Made by a program: the position numbers and the translations under genes | Origin: Kocuria sp. cx-455 | GTDB taxonomy: Bacteria > Actinomycetota > Actinomycetes > Actinomycetales > Micrococcaceae | Direction: 5' to 3' | DNA length: 64,000 bases | NCBI RefSeq assembly: GCF_014698015.1 | Contig: NZ_JACXBS010000006.1 | Coordinates: 62,001 to 126,000 of the forward strand | Notes under the pieces: generated by a model | Database searches by the model: none | Told to the model about the DNA's origin: nothing | What the model saw: only the letters and a program-made list of their open reading frames with translations | Shown: positions 8,905 to 17,167 of the stretch, in pieces | How positions within the stretch are numbered: the first letter of the stretch is position 1 | Layout of the letters: each line of letters opens with the position of its first letter

Positions 8905-9993
8905 GTGACCGCTGCACCCCACTCATTCATCTACCGCCGATACGTGACCGAACGCGACCGGCTGCCGTTGCGCGTACGGGTCACGCTGACGTTGGCGGCC
9001 ATCGCCGCCATCCACCTGCTGGCCGCGGGCTTGCTCGCGACTGCTTTGACACCCGGCAGCCAACCGCTGGCGTTGGGGATCGTGCTGACCGCTTATGTGG
9101 CCGGCATGAAACACAGCTATGACTGGGACCACATCTCCGCGATCGACAATTCCACCCGTAAATTCGTGGCGGACGGGATGAACCCGGCCAGCGTGGGGTT
9201 CGCGTTCAGCCTGGGGCACTCGCTCGTAGTGACTCTGGCGGGAACCATGGTGGTCGCGGGCGCGCAGTTCGTACACGGCGCCTTCGAGGAAGGAAGCATC
9301 GCCAATCACGTACTCGGCCTGATCGGCGCGGGGGTGTCCGGGGGATATCTGTTGCTCCTAGGCCTGTATAACTCCAGCGCTTCGGTGCGTCTGATGCGCA
9401 GGCTCTCCCGCGGTGAAAGAGTTTCGGGGGGACATCATCACGGGGAGGACGGCAACTGGGGTCTGATCTCGAGGTTGTTGAAAAAGCCGTTGGAACGGGT
9501 GCGCCGCCCCCGGGACATCTTCATCATCGGTTTCCTGTTCGGACTGGGATTCGACACCGCGACAACAATCGGTTTGCTGGTCCTGACCGTCACGGCTTCT
9601 CTGGCGGGCGTCCCGCCCCTGGCCCTGTTGGGCCTGCCCGTAGCCTTCACGGCCGCCATGACCCTGTGCGACACCCTGAACGGGCTGGGCATGATGAAGC
9701 TGTACTCCTCTGCCCTGACCGGGGCCGGACAAAGGTTGCGTTTCAACACAACAGTCACCGTGATCTCCTCAGTCTCCGCGCTGTTCATTGCCGTGATCAC
9801 TCTGGGCGGCTTCTTCAATGAACTCCTGGGGCTGCAGGACCCGGTGACCTCCGCGCTGGCCGAGGTGGACCTGGGCGACGCCGGGTTGCTCCTGGTTGCC
9901 GTCTTCGCGCTGGTCTGGCTCGCATTCTGGCTGAGCCTCCGGGCAAAGCCGGGAAAGAACGCGGATGACACAAAGATCGAGGTCAGAGCATAA
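8905..9993 (+). CDS. NiCoT-family nickel/cobalt permease
   Basis: A 362-aa integral membrane transporter of the HoxN/NixA (NiCoT) family, expected to import Ni2+ for urease. The GTG start has a purine-rich site (agaaaga) upstream; an earlier in-frame extension overlaps ureD. The helix-II signature appears as KHSYDWDHISAIDN, which keeps HxxDxDH but has Ser and Trp where most members have Ala. FSLGHSLVV, FGLGFDTATT and TLCDTLNGLG match other family signatures. A His-rich loop (GGHHHGED) may concentrate metal. Its stop directly abuts the GTG of the urea transporter, so the two are co-expressed. Confidence 0.92.
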   Translation: MTAAPHSFIYRRYVTERDRLPLRVRVTLTLAAIAAIHLLAAGLLATALTPGSQPLALGIVLTAYVAGMKHSYDWDHISAIDNSTRKFVADGMNPASVGFAFSLGHSLVVTLAGTMVVAGAQFVHGAFEEGSIANHVLGLIGAGVSGGYLLLLGLYNSSASVRLMRRLSRGERVSGGHHHGEDGNWGLISRLLKKPLERVRRPRDIFIIGFLFGLGFDTATTIGLLVLTVTASLAGVPPLALLGLPVAFTAAMTLCDTLNGLGMMKLYSSALTGAGQRLRFNTTVTVISSVSALFIAVITLGGFFNELLGLQDPVTSALAEVDLGDAGLLLVAVFALVWLAFWLSLRAKPGKNADDTKIEVRA

Positions 9994-10947
9994 GTGGGGC
10001 TTCTCACCAAAACGTTCGAGGGTTTCGGCATTGTGTTGCGTGGGATCGCGCAAGTCTTTTTCCTCAATAACCCGTGGAGCGGCGCATTGCTGCTGATCGC
10101 AATGGGCTTGATACATCCCTGGATTGCCGCCGTGGTGTTCCTGGGCAGCGCGCTTCAATCCCTTGGCGGTTGGGCACTGAATTCTCGGCAGGCCGTCCGG
10201 GAGGGGACGATGGGATATAACGGCGCACTGGTGGGTGCCGCCGCCGCGGCCGCCCTGGGTGCCCCCGGTCCGGCGGTGCTCATGACCGTCGTCGGTGCAT
10301 TGGCCTGCATCCCGGTGCACGAGATCGTGCGCACGCTCTTCGCCTCCAGGGCCTTGGGATGGGCCCACCTGCCGGTTTCCACGGCCCCGTTCTGCATCGT
10401 GGCCGGGCTGCTGTTCGATCTCCTGTGGCCCTTGGTCCAGCCCGGGACCCCTACCTCCCGGGAAGACCTCTTTGAGGGCATCATGCTGGGTCTGTTCAAC
10501 AACTTCTCCGAGGTGGTCCTCTCCGACGGAATACTGCCGGGTCTGCTGATCGTGATCGCGCTGTTCGTGGGCGGGATGCGTATCGGCGTCTTCGGGCTTG
10601 TCGGTAGCCTCACCGCCCTCGCGGGGGCCTTCCTGGTTCACGAAAGCGTGATCCAGGTCTCCTCCGGGATGCTGGGTTATTCGGCAGTTCTAGTCTCGAT
10701 CGCCCTGGGTGCCGTGGTGTGGCAGGGCAAGCCGCTGTGGATGCGGGCCGGCGGTGCCATCGGGGGTGTGGTGCTGACCATGCTCCTCCAACCGGTGCTG
10801 AGCCTCACCCCGGTCCCGCTTTACACGTGGCCCTTCCTGTTGAGCCTGTGGACGAACATGCTGGCGGTGGCGGCAGTGGAGCGACTACGACGGGGCAATA
10901 CGGGTGTTGTCTCGGCGCGAAGCGGGCCCGAGTACCAGCCTTCTTGA
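9994..10947 (+). CDS. Urea transporter (UT family)
   Basis: A 317-aa membrane protein with about ten hydrophobic segments matching the urea transporter family (UT/Yut type, Pfam UT). It holds LNNPWSGALLLIAMGL and a second internal repeat copy, GLFNNFSEVVLSDGILPG, plus GYNGALVGAAAAAALG, as expected from the two-fold pseudo-repeat of urea channels. These proteins allow facilitated urea diffusion across the membrane. It starts with GTG immediately after the stop of the nickel permease and ends the urease locus. A weak inverted repeat (TCTTGAG/CTCAAGA, ~10942-10970) follows and may be a terminator. Confidence 0.92.
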   Translation: MGLLTKTFEGFGIVLRGIAQVFFLNNPWSGALLLIAMGLIHPWIAAVVFLGSALQSLGGWALNSRQAVREGTMGYNGALVGAAAAAALGAPGPAVLMTVVGALACIPVHEIVRTLFASRALGWAHLPVSTAPFCIVAGLLFDLLWPLVQPGTPTSREDLFEGIMLGLFNNFSEVVLSDGILPGLLIVIALFVGGMRIGVFGLVGSLTALAGAFLVHESVIQVSSGMLGYSAVLVSIALGAVVWQGKPLWMRAGGAIGGVVLTMLLQPVLSLTPVPLYTWPFLLSLWTNMLAVAAVERLRRGNTGVVSARSGPEYQPS

Positions 10948-11001
10948 GCTTTGTACGGCATCTCAAGAGAAGTCTGTAGGGACGGGTCAAAGGTGGAATC
11001 T

Positions 11002-11610
11002 TCAGACCGCCGGGTTCAGCGCCAGCATGAGCGCAATGACCAACATGACCACTCCCACGAAAACGTCCACGATGCGCCAGGTCAGCGGCGTATTCAAGAC
11101 CCGTGACAGCGCCTTGGCTCCGGTGCCGAGCGCAATGAACCAGATGACGGAGCCCAGCATGGCGCCGATGGCGAAGACCCAGCGCTGCTCGCCCTGCTGG
11201 TTGGCCAGGTTGCCCAGCATGATCACGGTGTCCAAGTAGACGTGGGGGTTCAGCCAGGTCAGGGCAAGGGTCGTGAGCACCACGGATGCCCGGGAGCCGC
11301 TGCCCTCCCCCGCAGCCTGCAACCCCTGCGGTTTCATGGCCGAGCGGAACGACTGGATGGCGAAGCCCACCAGGTAGATCACGCCACCCCAGCGGAAGAT
11401 CTCGAGCAACCACGGCACGCGTTCGATCAGGAACCCGATTCCCACGGTGCCCGCGGAAATCAGGAACACATCCGAAGCAATGCACAAGAGCACCACGGCC
11501 CAGACGTGCTGACGTCGAATGCCCTGCCGCAGAACAAATGCATTTTGGGCACCGATCGCCACGATGAGGGCCAACCCGGTCAGCATGCCGGGGATGAACA
11601 CGGAAGTCAC
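11002..11610 (-). CDS. LysE/ArgO-family amino acid exporter
   Basis: A 202-aa inner-membrane protein with six predicted helices and family motifs IVAIGAQNAFVLRQGI and LALTWLNPHVYLDTVIMLG. LysE/ArgO proteins export basic amino acids (lysine, arginine or canavanine) and guard against their over-accumulation. The start is GTG with only a weak ribosome-binding site. It converges on the urea transporter and diverges from the reductase at 11795. No LysG/ArgP-type LysR regulator is adjacent, unlike many lysE loci. Exact substrate unknown, but the nearby arginine-degradation cluster makes arginine an attractive guess. Confidence 0.92.
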   Translation of the reverse strand: MTSVFIPGMLTGLALIVAIGAQNAFVLRQGIRRQHVWAVVLLCIASDVFLISAGTVGIGFLIERVPWLLEIFRWGGVIYLVGFAIQSFRSAMKPQGLQAAGEGSGSRASVVLTTLALTWLNPHVYLDTVIMLGNLANQQGEQRWVFAIGAMLGSVIWFIALGTGAKALSRVLNTPLTWRIVDVFVGVVMLVIALMLALNPAV

Positions 11611-11794
11611 CCGACCAAACTAGTGCCTGCATCCAACCACCCCGAATCCCAGGCTGCGCGCGACGTTACCTTCCTTACATCGGGACTATCTCGGTCACCC
11701 GCACCGTTATACTTTCCGATGAAACAATTTCCCGGAAAGTGCCGCGCGTCGTCGGCGTGGGTGCGCGAACCGGGAGAACACGAGAGGACGCATA

Positions 11795-12409
11795 ATGACC
11801 GAGACCGCAATCGCTGACCTGACCGTAGCCATCGACCGGGACGCCGCGGACCGCCTGTTCTACGACGCCCGCACCGCAAGTCACTTCACGGATGCCCCCG
11901 TGACCGATGAGCAGAAACGCACCATTTACGAACTCACCAAAATGGGCCCCACCGCGTTCAACTCCCAGCCCATGCGCATCACCTGGGTGGAGTCCCCCGA
12001 GGCCCGCGAGCGCCTGGTCCAACACATGAGTCGCGGCAACCAGGAGAAAACCCGCAACGCACCGCTGACCGCCATCCTCTCCTATGACGAGAACTGGCAC
12101 GAGCACTTCCCCGAGTTCCTCCCGGCTGCCCCGCACATGAAGGGTATGTACGACGAGAACCAGGACATGCGCATCACTAGCGGCAAGGCCAACTCGCACA
12201 TCCAGGTGGGTTACTTCATCATTGCCGCCCGTACCGCAGGCCTGGCCGCCGGCCCCATGACCGGATTCGACCCGGCCGGCGTGGATGCCGAGTTCTTCGA
12301 GGGCACCGGCAAGCATTCCATCGTGGTGGTCAACCTGGGCACCCCGGTCGAACCCGAGTACGCGCGCAACCCGCGCTTTGACGTCGAGGATGTCACCGAG
12401 ACCATTTGA
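11795..12409 (+). CDS. Malonic semialdehyde reductase-like nitroreductase family protein
   Basis: A 204-aa FMN-dependent nitroreductase-fold protein resembling RutE/HadB-type malonic semialdehyde reductases (3-oxopropanoate to 3-hydroxypropanoate). The family pattern is visible in LTKMGPTAFNSQPMRITWV, SHIQVGYFIIAARTAGLAAGPMTGFD and SIVVVNLGTP. No other rut genes are nearby, so its in vivo role may be general reduction of reactive aldehydes, enones or nitro compounds. A good -10-like TATACT lies at 11708-11713, which would leave a leader of about 80 nt. A strong hairpin terminator follows. Confidence 0.82.
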   Translation: MTETAIADLTVAIDRDAADRLFYDARTASHFTDAPVTDEQKRTIYELTKMGPTAFNSQPMRITWVESPEARERLVQHMSRGNQEKTRNAPLTAILSYDENWHEHFPEFLPAAPHMKGMYDENQDMRITSGKANSHIQVGYFIIAARTAGLAAGPMTGFDPAGVDAEFFEGTGKHSIVVVNLGTPVEPEYARNPRFDVEDVTETI

Positions 12410-12440
12410 TCTCGCCTTCGCATCGACCGGCTGCAAGAGC

Positions 12441-12498
12441 CCACGACGCCGCTGGGCCCGGTTCCGCACGAACGGAACCGGGCCCAGCGGCGTCGTGG
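12441..12498. terminator. Bidirectional hairpin terminator, 26-bp perfect stem
   Basis: Positions 12441-12466 pair perfectly with 12473-12498, leaving a 6-nt loop (cacgaa). It lies between the convergent reductase and MFS genes. There is no U-tract on either side. The sequence does not recur elsewhere in the window. Confidence 0.85.
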
Positions 12499-12511
12499 TG
12501 ACGTGTGAGTC

Positions 12512-13780
12512 CTACTCGACCAACTCGGGCTCATGCGATTCGAAGAAGTTGCGCCCCAGGACCACGACCACCAGGGCCAGAACGATCACAGCGGCCGCGA
12601 GGTAGAAGGCCCATTCCGGCCCGAAGGCTGCGCCCACACTTGCCGCGGTGAACGGGGCCAGGGCACCGCCGATCCAACGAACAAAGTTGTAACCGGCCGA
12701 GGCCACAGGACGCGGAGAGTCCGAAACCTCCATGGCCAACTCGGTGTAGAGCATGTTGTTGGTGCCGATCAGAGCACCGGCGAGGATCGTGAAGAGCACG
12801 ATCAACCCGATGTTGTGGAAGCCGGCGCTCACGCCCAGGGCAATGAGATCCAGGGCGAAGACGAGCAGAGTGCCGCCCAGTAACCTCAGTGAACCGATGC
12901 GGCGCTGAATCATGGGGGCGAACACCGCAGAGAACAGTGCGACCATCACGCCCCACCCGAAGAACACCGCGCCGATACCGTATTCGCCCATGTGCAGAGT
13001 GAACGGCACATAGGACAGCACGGTGAAGAAGCCGAAGTAGTACAGCAGACCCGAGGCTGAGGTGAGTCCCAGACCTTTGTGTGTGAGGGCGAGCAACGGA
13101 TCACGGAACCGCGTTTTCTTCTCGGGCACCGTGGACTCGGGTAGCAACACGGCAATGGCCGCGAAGGCGATCACCATCAGGATGGCCGTGCCGAAGAACG
13201 GCATCCGCCAGTACCAACCACCCAGCAGTGCCCCCACCAGCGGGCCGAAGGACAGACCCAGACCCAGGGCGGCCTCGTACAGCACAATGGCCACCGACGA
13301 CCCGCCGGAGGCGACGCCCACGATCACGGCCAAAGCCGTGGCGACGAACAACGCGTTGCCCAGACCCCATCCGGCACGGAAACCGACCAGTGCACCCACC
13401 GTGGGGGACAGCCCGGAGAGTGCAGCGAACACGATGATCAGGGCCAACCCGATCAGCAGCGTCTTCTTACCCCCGATCCGCGATGACACGACGCCGGTGA
13501 TCAACATGGCCACGCCGGTGATCACAAAGTAACTGGTGAACAGCAACGACACCTGCGCGGGAGAGGCCTGCAGGTTCTGCGCGATCGCCGGAAGAATGGG
13601 GTCCACCAGGCCGATCCCCATGAACGCGAACACGGAGGAAACGGCCACGGCCCACACCGCCAGCGGCTGACGGAGCAGAGCAGACTTCTCGTGCTGGAGA
13701 TCCCCTCCCACGGCTTCCGCCACATGTCCGTGGCCGTGCTCGCGGGAGACTACGGGTAGCTGATCAGTTGCGGGGGTCAT
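12512..13780 (-). CDS. MFS transporter, DHA1-type drug exporter-like
   Basis: A 422-aa major facilitator with twelve hydrophobic segments after a ~35-residue polar, His-containing N-terminus. FAFMGIGLVDPILPAIAQNL in TM1 and LGLSFGPLVGALLGG in TM5 (antiporter motif C) indicate a proton-coupled exporter, probably of drugs or toxic metabolites. Its promoter has a TATAAT -10 box about 115 bp upstream with a palindrome in the spacer that closely matches the site at the start of the marR gene near 15.9 kb (see the operator entries). Repression by that MarR protein is therefore likely, although a CoA-transferase gene separates them. Confidence 0.88.
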   Translation of the reverse strand: MTPATDQLPVVSREHGHGHVAEAVGGDLQHEKSALLRQPLAVWAVAVSSVFAFMGIGLVDPILPAIAQNLQASPAQVSLLFTSYFVITGVAMLITGVVSSRIGGKKTLLIGLALIIVFAALSGLSPTVGALVGFRAGWGLGNALFVATALAVIVGVASGGSSVAIVLYEAALGLGLSFGPLVGALLGGWYWRMPFFGTAILMVIAFAAIAVLLPESTVPEKKTRFRDPLLALTHKGLGLTSASGLLYYFGFFTVLSYVPFTLHMGEYGIGAVFFGWGVMVALFSAVFAPMIQRRIGSLRLLGGTLLVFALDLIALGVSAGFHNIGLIVLFTILAGALIGTNNMLYTELAMEVSDSPRPVASAGYNFVRWIGGALAPFTAASVGAAFGPEWAFYLAAAVIVLALVVVVLGRNFFESHEPELVE

Positions 13781-13892
13781 TCCGTTTCCGTTCTGCGGGT
13801 AATAGCGCGCTCGGGGTCAATGGCGGAAGAACGTCGCCTCATGCGTGGTGTCCTGGCCAACTGGCGGCGAAGAATGAGGCTTCGTGCTGCGG

Positions 13893-13916
13893 ATTATACT
13901 TAGGTAGCCTAACTTA
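13893..13916 (-). promoter_or_regulatory. MFS promoter with MarR-type operator in the spacer
   Basis: Reading the minus strand, a perfect TATAAT (plus-strand 13893-13898) is preceded by the 17-bp site TTAGGTAGCCTAACTTA (13900-13916, plus strand). That site matches TTAGCTAAGCTAACTTA at the marR start at 14 of 17 positions. Lying between the -35 and -10 regions, a bound dimer would block RNA polymerase. No clear -35 is seen. The site superficially resembles an IdeR/DtxR iron box, but its half-site spacing does not fit. Confidence 0.65.
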
Positions 13917-14165
13917 ATGCCCGTTGTGCCGCAACGAATGCGGTGAATTGCCGCTCCGGGCCCACCTTCGCCCGCCGAATGGGTTTACGCTGTTCACCCA
14001 GCATTTCCTGGACCCCGGACAGCGAAAAGAGCAGCCATACAAGGCATCCTCACCGCTCTCGACACCCTCGAACCAGAACTAGCCACGCGGGCATCCCGCG
14101 CGGTTACCGGCCCCGGCGGTTGGTGGCAGGGCCCGCTGGACGTTGAAGCGCTCGCTCGCTCCTCG

Positions 14166-15365
14166 GTGGGTTTGGCCCTGGCTGCGGTGGAAACATTCGC
14201 GACGACAGTTCGCGGACAGAACCTTCACGTGACGGCGACCTTCGACGACGTCGCCGCGTCCTTTGGCTCCATATCCCACCTGCGGGTGGCGGGCAGCGCC
14301 GTCAAGAGCTTTGCGCCCAACTCCGGCTTCTTTCCGACCGCCGACGGGTGGGTCAGGACGCATGCGAACTATCCACACCATGCCGAGAGACTCCGGCTGG
14401 CGTTGGAAGTCTCCCGCGATGATCTCGTGGCGCCCGCGCTGCACGACCTGACGAGCGAGGAGGCGGAATTGAGAATTGTCGGGGCCGGTGGGATCGCGGC
14501 CGCAGTCGCCACCGTGCCGGAGTGGGTTGCGCACCGTGCGCCTAAAACGGGACCGTGGATCTCCCTGACCCCGCGGGACTATCCAACCCGACGGCTCAGC
14601 CGCATTACCTCAGATGACCGTCCGCTCCAGGGCGTGCGCGTGATCTCCCTGACACGGGTCATCGCGGGACCGACCGCCGCTAAATTCCTTGCCGCGCTCG
14701 GAGCCGATGTGCATCGCATCGACCCGCCCCAGCTCCCGGAACTGCGCGATTCACACTTGGATACCGATCTCGGGGTGCGCTGTATCGAGTCCGACCTGAA
14801 AAACACCCAGGGTCTTGAAGAATTACTGACACTGCTGCGCTCGGCAGACGTGCTGCTGACGGGATACCGCCCTCAGGCATTGGACCATGTGGGATTGACG
14901 GAGGAGGTGTTGCGGGACGCCTGCCCGCACCTGATCCATGTGAATCTCAGCGCGTGGGAACCCCAAGGAGCCCGAACCGGCCAACGCGGCTTCGACAGCA
15001 TTGTCCAAGCGGCCACGGGCATAGCTCATCTATACCGCATGGTCGATCCCGTTCGTGGGTGGCGCCCGGGCGCACTCCCCGTTCAGGCCTTGGACCATGC
15101 AACGGGTTACGGCATGGCCGCGGCCGCTATGGCGTTACTCGTGCAGCAGCGAGCAGGCAGGGCCGACCTCTCGCTCGAACGCACGGCGAGATCACTGCTC
15201 AGCACGGCACCTGGCGGTCACGATGTCCACGACATCCGGGATTTCACGAACATGAGGTTCAACCCACAACGCCTGGCCAGCATGAAGAGCACCGACGGCG
15301 AGGTGCTGTACGTCCCGGTACCCGCTCGAGTGAATGGAACACTCAGTGCCGCGCCAGGATCATAG
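14166..15365 (+). CDS. CaiB/BaiF-type CoA-transferase family protein, 5' end apparently defective
   Basis: The translated region matches family III CoA-transferases with two tandem partial domains: an N-terminal stretch (SHLRVAGSAVKSF, GWVRTHANYPHH) and a classical start-like segment in the middle (GVRVISLTRVIAGPTAAKFLAALGADV), where Asp or Val variants surround the CoA-binding pocket. Homologous-looking coding sequence (WWQGPLDVEALARSSVGLA) continues upstream of 14166 to an in-frame stop at 13944-13946, but that stretch contains no ATG, GTG or TTG. Either translation begins at the internal GTG used here, giving a 399-aa truncated protein, or a frameshift or rare start codon is involved. Substrate unknown; family III enzymes move CoA between carboxylic acids. 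Confidence 0.6.
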   Translation: MGLALAAVETFATTVRGQNLHVTATFDDVAASFGSISHLRVAGSAVKSFAPNSGFFPTADGWVRTHANYPHHAERLRLALEVSRDDLVAPALHDLTSEEAELRIVGAGGIAAAVATVPEWVAHRAPKTGPWISLTPRDYPTRRLSRITSDDRPLQGVRVISLTRVIAGPTAAKFLAALGADVHRIDPPQLPELRDSHLDTDLGVRCIESDLKNTQGLEELLTLLRSADVLLTGYRPQALDHVGLTEEVLRDACPHLIHVNLSAWEPQGARTGQRGFDSIVQAATGIAHLYRMVDPVRGWRPGALPVQALDHATGYGMAAAAMALLVQQRAGRADLSLERTARSLLSTAPGGHDVHDIRDFTNMRFNPQRLASMKSTDGEVLYVPVPARVNGTLSAAPGS

Positions 15366-15392
15366 GCACTGCACCACCACGTCGGCGGGTGA

Positions 15393-15899
15393 TTAATTCC
15401 CGCGAGCCCCTGGGCGGGGCTGGTGCTCTCCCGTCATGCCGCCGAGCGGACTGGCGAGTTTCTCGAGGATGGGCATGGCGGCGTCGAGCACGGCCAGTTC
15501 GTCGTCATCCAACCGCGCCAGAACTTTGCCAACCACCTCGTTGCGGTGGCGATCTTCGGCCGCGATCACCTCGTGGCCTCGGCGCGTGAGCTTCACGAGA
15601 ACCGCACGAGCGTCGGCGGGGTCCGACTGTCGTTCTACCAGGCCGGCCTTCATGAGGCGGTCCACGCTCTGGGTTGCGGTGGGGGTACGGACTCCGAGGT
15701 TGGCTGCAATAGTTGTCATGCGCACCCCGCCGTCTGTCAACATGGACATCAGGCTGATCTGCTGACTGGTGAGTTCCCGCGTGTTGTCCAAGCGCCGGAG
15801 GAAGAACACCCCGTGACGCAGTGCCGTTCGAAGCTTCTCGGCGCTTTCAATGGGCGCAGGACCCAGGGACCGGCTCTCAGCATCGGGAGTCTTATCCAT
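15393..15899 (-). CDS. MarR-family transcriptional regulator
   Basis: A 168-aa winged-helix regulator. The HTH spans roughly residues 45-105 (LTSQQISLMSMLTDGGVRM, IAANLGVRTPTATQSVDRLMKAGLV, DPADARAVLVKLTRRG), followed by a long C-terminal dimerisation helix. MarR proteins usually repress efflux genes until a phenolic or oxidising ligand binds. Its start codon lies directly beside a palindrome (15902-15918) that nearly matches a site in the promoter of the MFS exporter at 12512-13780, so autoregulation and control of that exporter are likely. No ribosome-binding site precedes the ATG, so the mRNA may be leaderless. Confidence 0.9.
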   Translation of the reverse strand: MDKTPDAESRSLGPAPIESAEKLRTALRHGVFFLRRLDNTRELTSQQISLMSMLTDGGVRMTTIAANLGVRTPTATQSVDRLMKAGLVERQSDPADARAVLVKLTRRGHEVIAAEDRHRNEVVGKVLARLDDDELAVLDAAMPILEKLASPLGGMTGEHQPRPGARGN

Positions 15900-15901
15900 A
15901 A

Positions 15902-15918
15902 TTAGCTAAGCTAACTTA
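15902..15918 (-). promoter_or_regulatory. Palindromic operator at the marR start
   Basis: TTAGCTAAGCTAACTTA contains a perfect 13-bp palindrome (TTAGCT-A-AGCTAA) and ends 3 bp from the marR start codon. It matches the site at 13900-13916 at 14 of 17 positions, including the trailing CTAACTTA. Its position over the start of the transcript suggests autorepression by the MarR protein. Confidence 0.65.
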
Positions 15919-15985
15919 TGCTGTGGAAAATAGCAAGGTGTCCCTCGACCGGACCGATGAATCTCGGTGGACGTGCCGGTCCGGC

Positions 15986-17167
15986 TCATAGAATCTGCGC
16001 GAACCGCCTCACGCCCTCCCGGATCCGCACCGGCGATACACCGGAGAACGCCAATCGCACGGCATCGGAGGGCCGACCGTCCGAATAGCACGCGGACCCG
16101 GGTACCAGGACAACGCCCTGTTCGATCACGTCCCGCAGCAGATCATGGTTCTCGGCTAGTCCGGGCACCGTGACCCACGTGAAGAAACCACCGGTTGGTT
16201 CCGTCCACGACGCGCGCTCGGGCATGAACTCCATCAAGGCCGCGTTCATGGCTTCCCACCGCTCCCGGTAGAGCCCCACCGCCTGGTCCAATGTCGGTCC
16301 CCACTGCTCGGAGCCCACCCACGCGGTCACCAGCGACTGCGCCAAGTTGGACGGGTGGATCACCACGGATTCGGCCGCGATCTGCAGCCGCCCGCGCACC
16401 TCCGGCGGTGCCACGAGCCACCCCACGCGCAACCCCGGGGCGAAGATCTTGGAGAAACTACCCAGGTGAATCACGTGTTCCGGGTCCATGCCGTGCATTG
16501 CCGGCAACGGGTCTGAGCGGTCGAAGGACAGCAGGGCGTAGGGGTCATCCTCAACTATCAGCACGTCACGTTCCGCGCAGATCCGCACCAATTCACTGCG
16601 CCGCTCGGTCGGCATGCTCACGCCCGTGGGATTCTGGTAGCTCGGGATCACGTACACGAACGGAACCCGTTTACCCTCGGCAGCCAGCTCGTCCAACGCG
16701 GTGGCGACGTGATGGGGATCCAGTCCGTGCTCGTCAACTTCCACGTGACGAACATCCACCTCGTACGCGCCAAAGACACCCAGAGCACCCACGTAGGTGG
16801 GTCCCTCTGCGAGGACAACGTCCCCGGGATTGCAGAACAGCTTGGTCACCAGGTCCAGACCGGCCTGCGAGCCCGTCGTGGGAAGCACGTCCGCGGAGGT
16901 GATATTCGAACCACCCCGGGACATGAGGTGCACGACCAGGTCTCGCAGCGGCGTCGTCCCCGCCCCGGAACCGTACTGCAGAATCTCCCCGGCCCGTTCG
17001 GTCAACAGGGAGGACGCCAGGGCGCCGATGTCCCCGCCGGGCAACACGGACAGGTCCGGATTGCCACCGGCGAGCGAGACCACGGACGGGTCCATCGCGG
17101 TTTCGAAGACCGCACGCACCGGTGAAGGACGGAACTCTGCCGCGCGTGCCGCGAACTCCGCCGTCAT
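15986..17167 (-). CDS. PLP-dependent aminotransferase, class I/II (possible arginine/2-ketoarginine transaminase)
   Basis: A 393-aa fold-type I aminotransferase resembling the catalytic domain of MocR/LysN-type enzymes but lacking any GntR domain. [20 protein letters not shown] and VEDDPYALL are typical, and the PLP-binding Lys is in [16 protein letters not shown]. Its ATG overlaps the stop of the upstream ureohydrolase gene (ATGA), so the two are translationally coupled. Together with the divergent symporter and ThDP enzyme, the context suggests transamination of L-arginine to 2-ketoarginine, the step done by AruH in Pseudomonas. The substrate is inferred from context; aromatic or 2-aminoadipate activity is equally possible from sequence alone. 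Confidence 0.85.
   Translation of the reverse strand: MTAEFAARAAEFRPSPVRAVFETAMDPSVVSLAGGNPDLSVLPGGDIGALASSLLTERAGEILQYGSGAGTTPLRDLVVHLMSRGGSNITSADVLPTTGSQAGLDLVTKLFCNPGDVVLAEGPTYVGALGVFGAYEVDVRHVEVDEHGLDPHHVATALDELAAEGKRVPFVYVIPSYQNPTGVSMPTERRSELVRICAERDVLIVEDDPYALLSFDRSDPLPAMHGMDPEHVIHLGSFSKIFAPGLRVGWLVAPPEVRGRLQIAAESVVIHPSNLAQSLVTAWVGSEQWGPTLDQAVGLYRERWEAMNAALMEFMPERASWTEPTGGFFTWVTVPGLAENHDLLRDVIEQGVVLVPGSACYSDGRPSDAVRLAFSGVSPVRIREGVRRFAQIL

Noticed and set aside
13900-13916. Possible IdeR/DtxR iron box
   Set aside because: TTAGGTAGCCTAACTTA contains IdeR-like half-sites, but their spacing is wrong for the 19-bp consensus and the site matches the marR operator at 14 of 17 positions, which explains it better.
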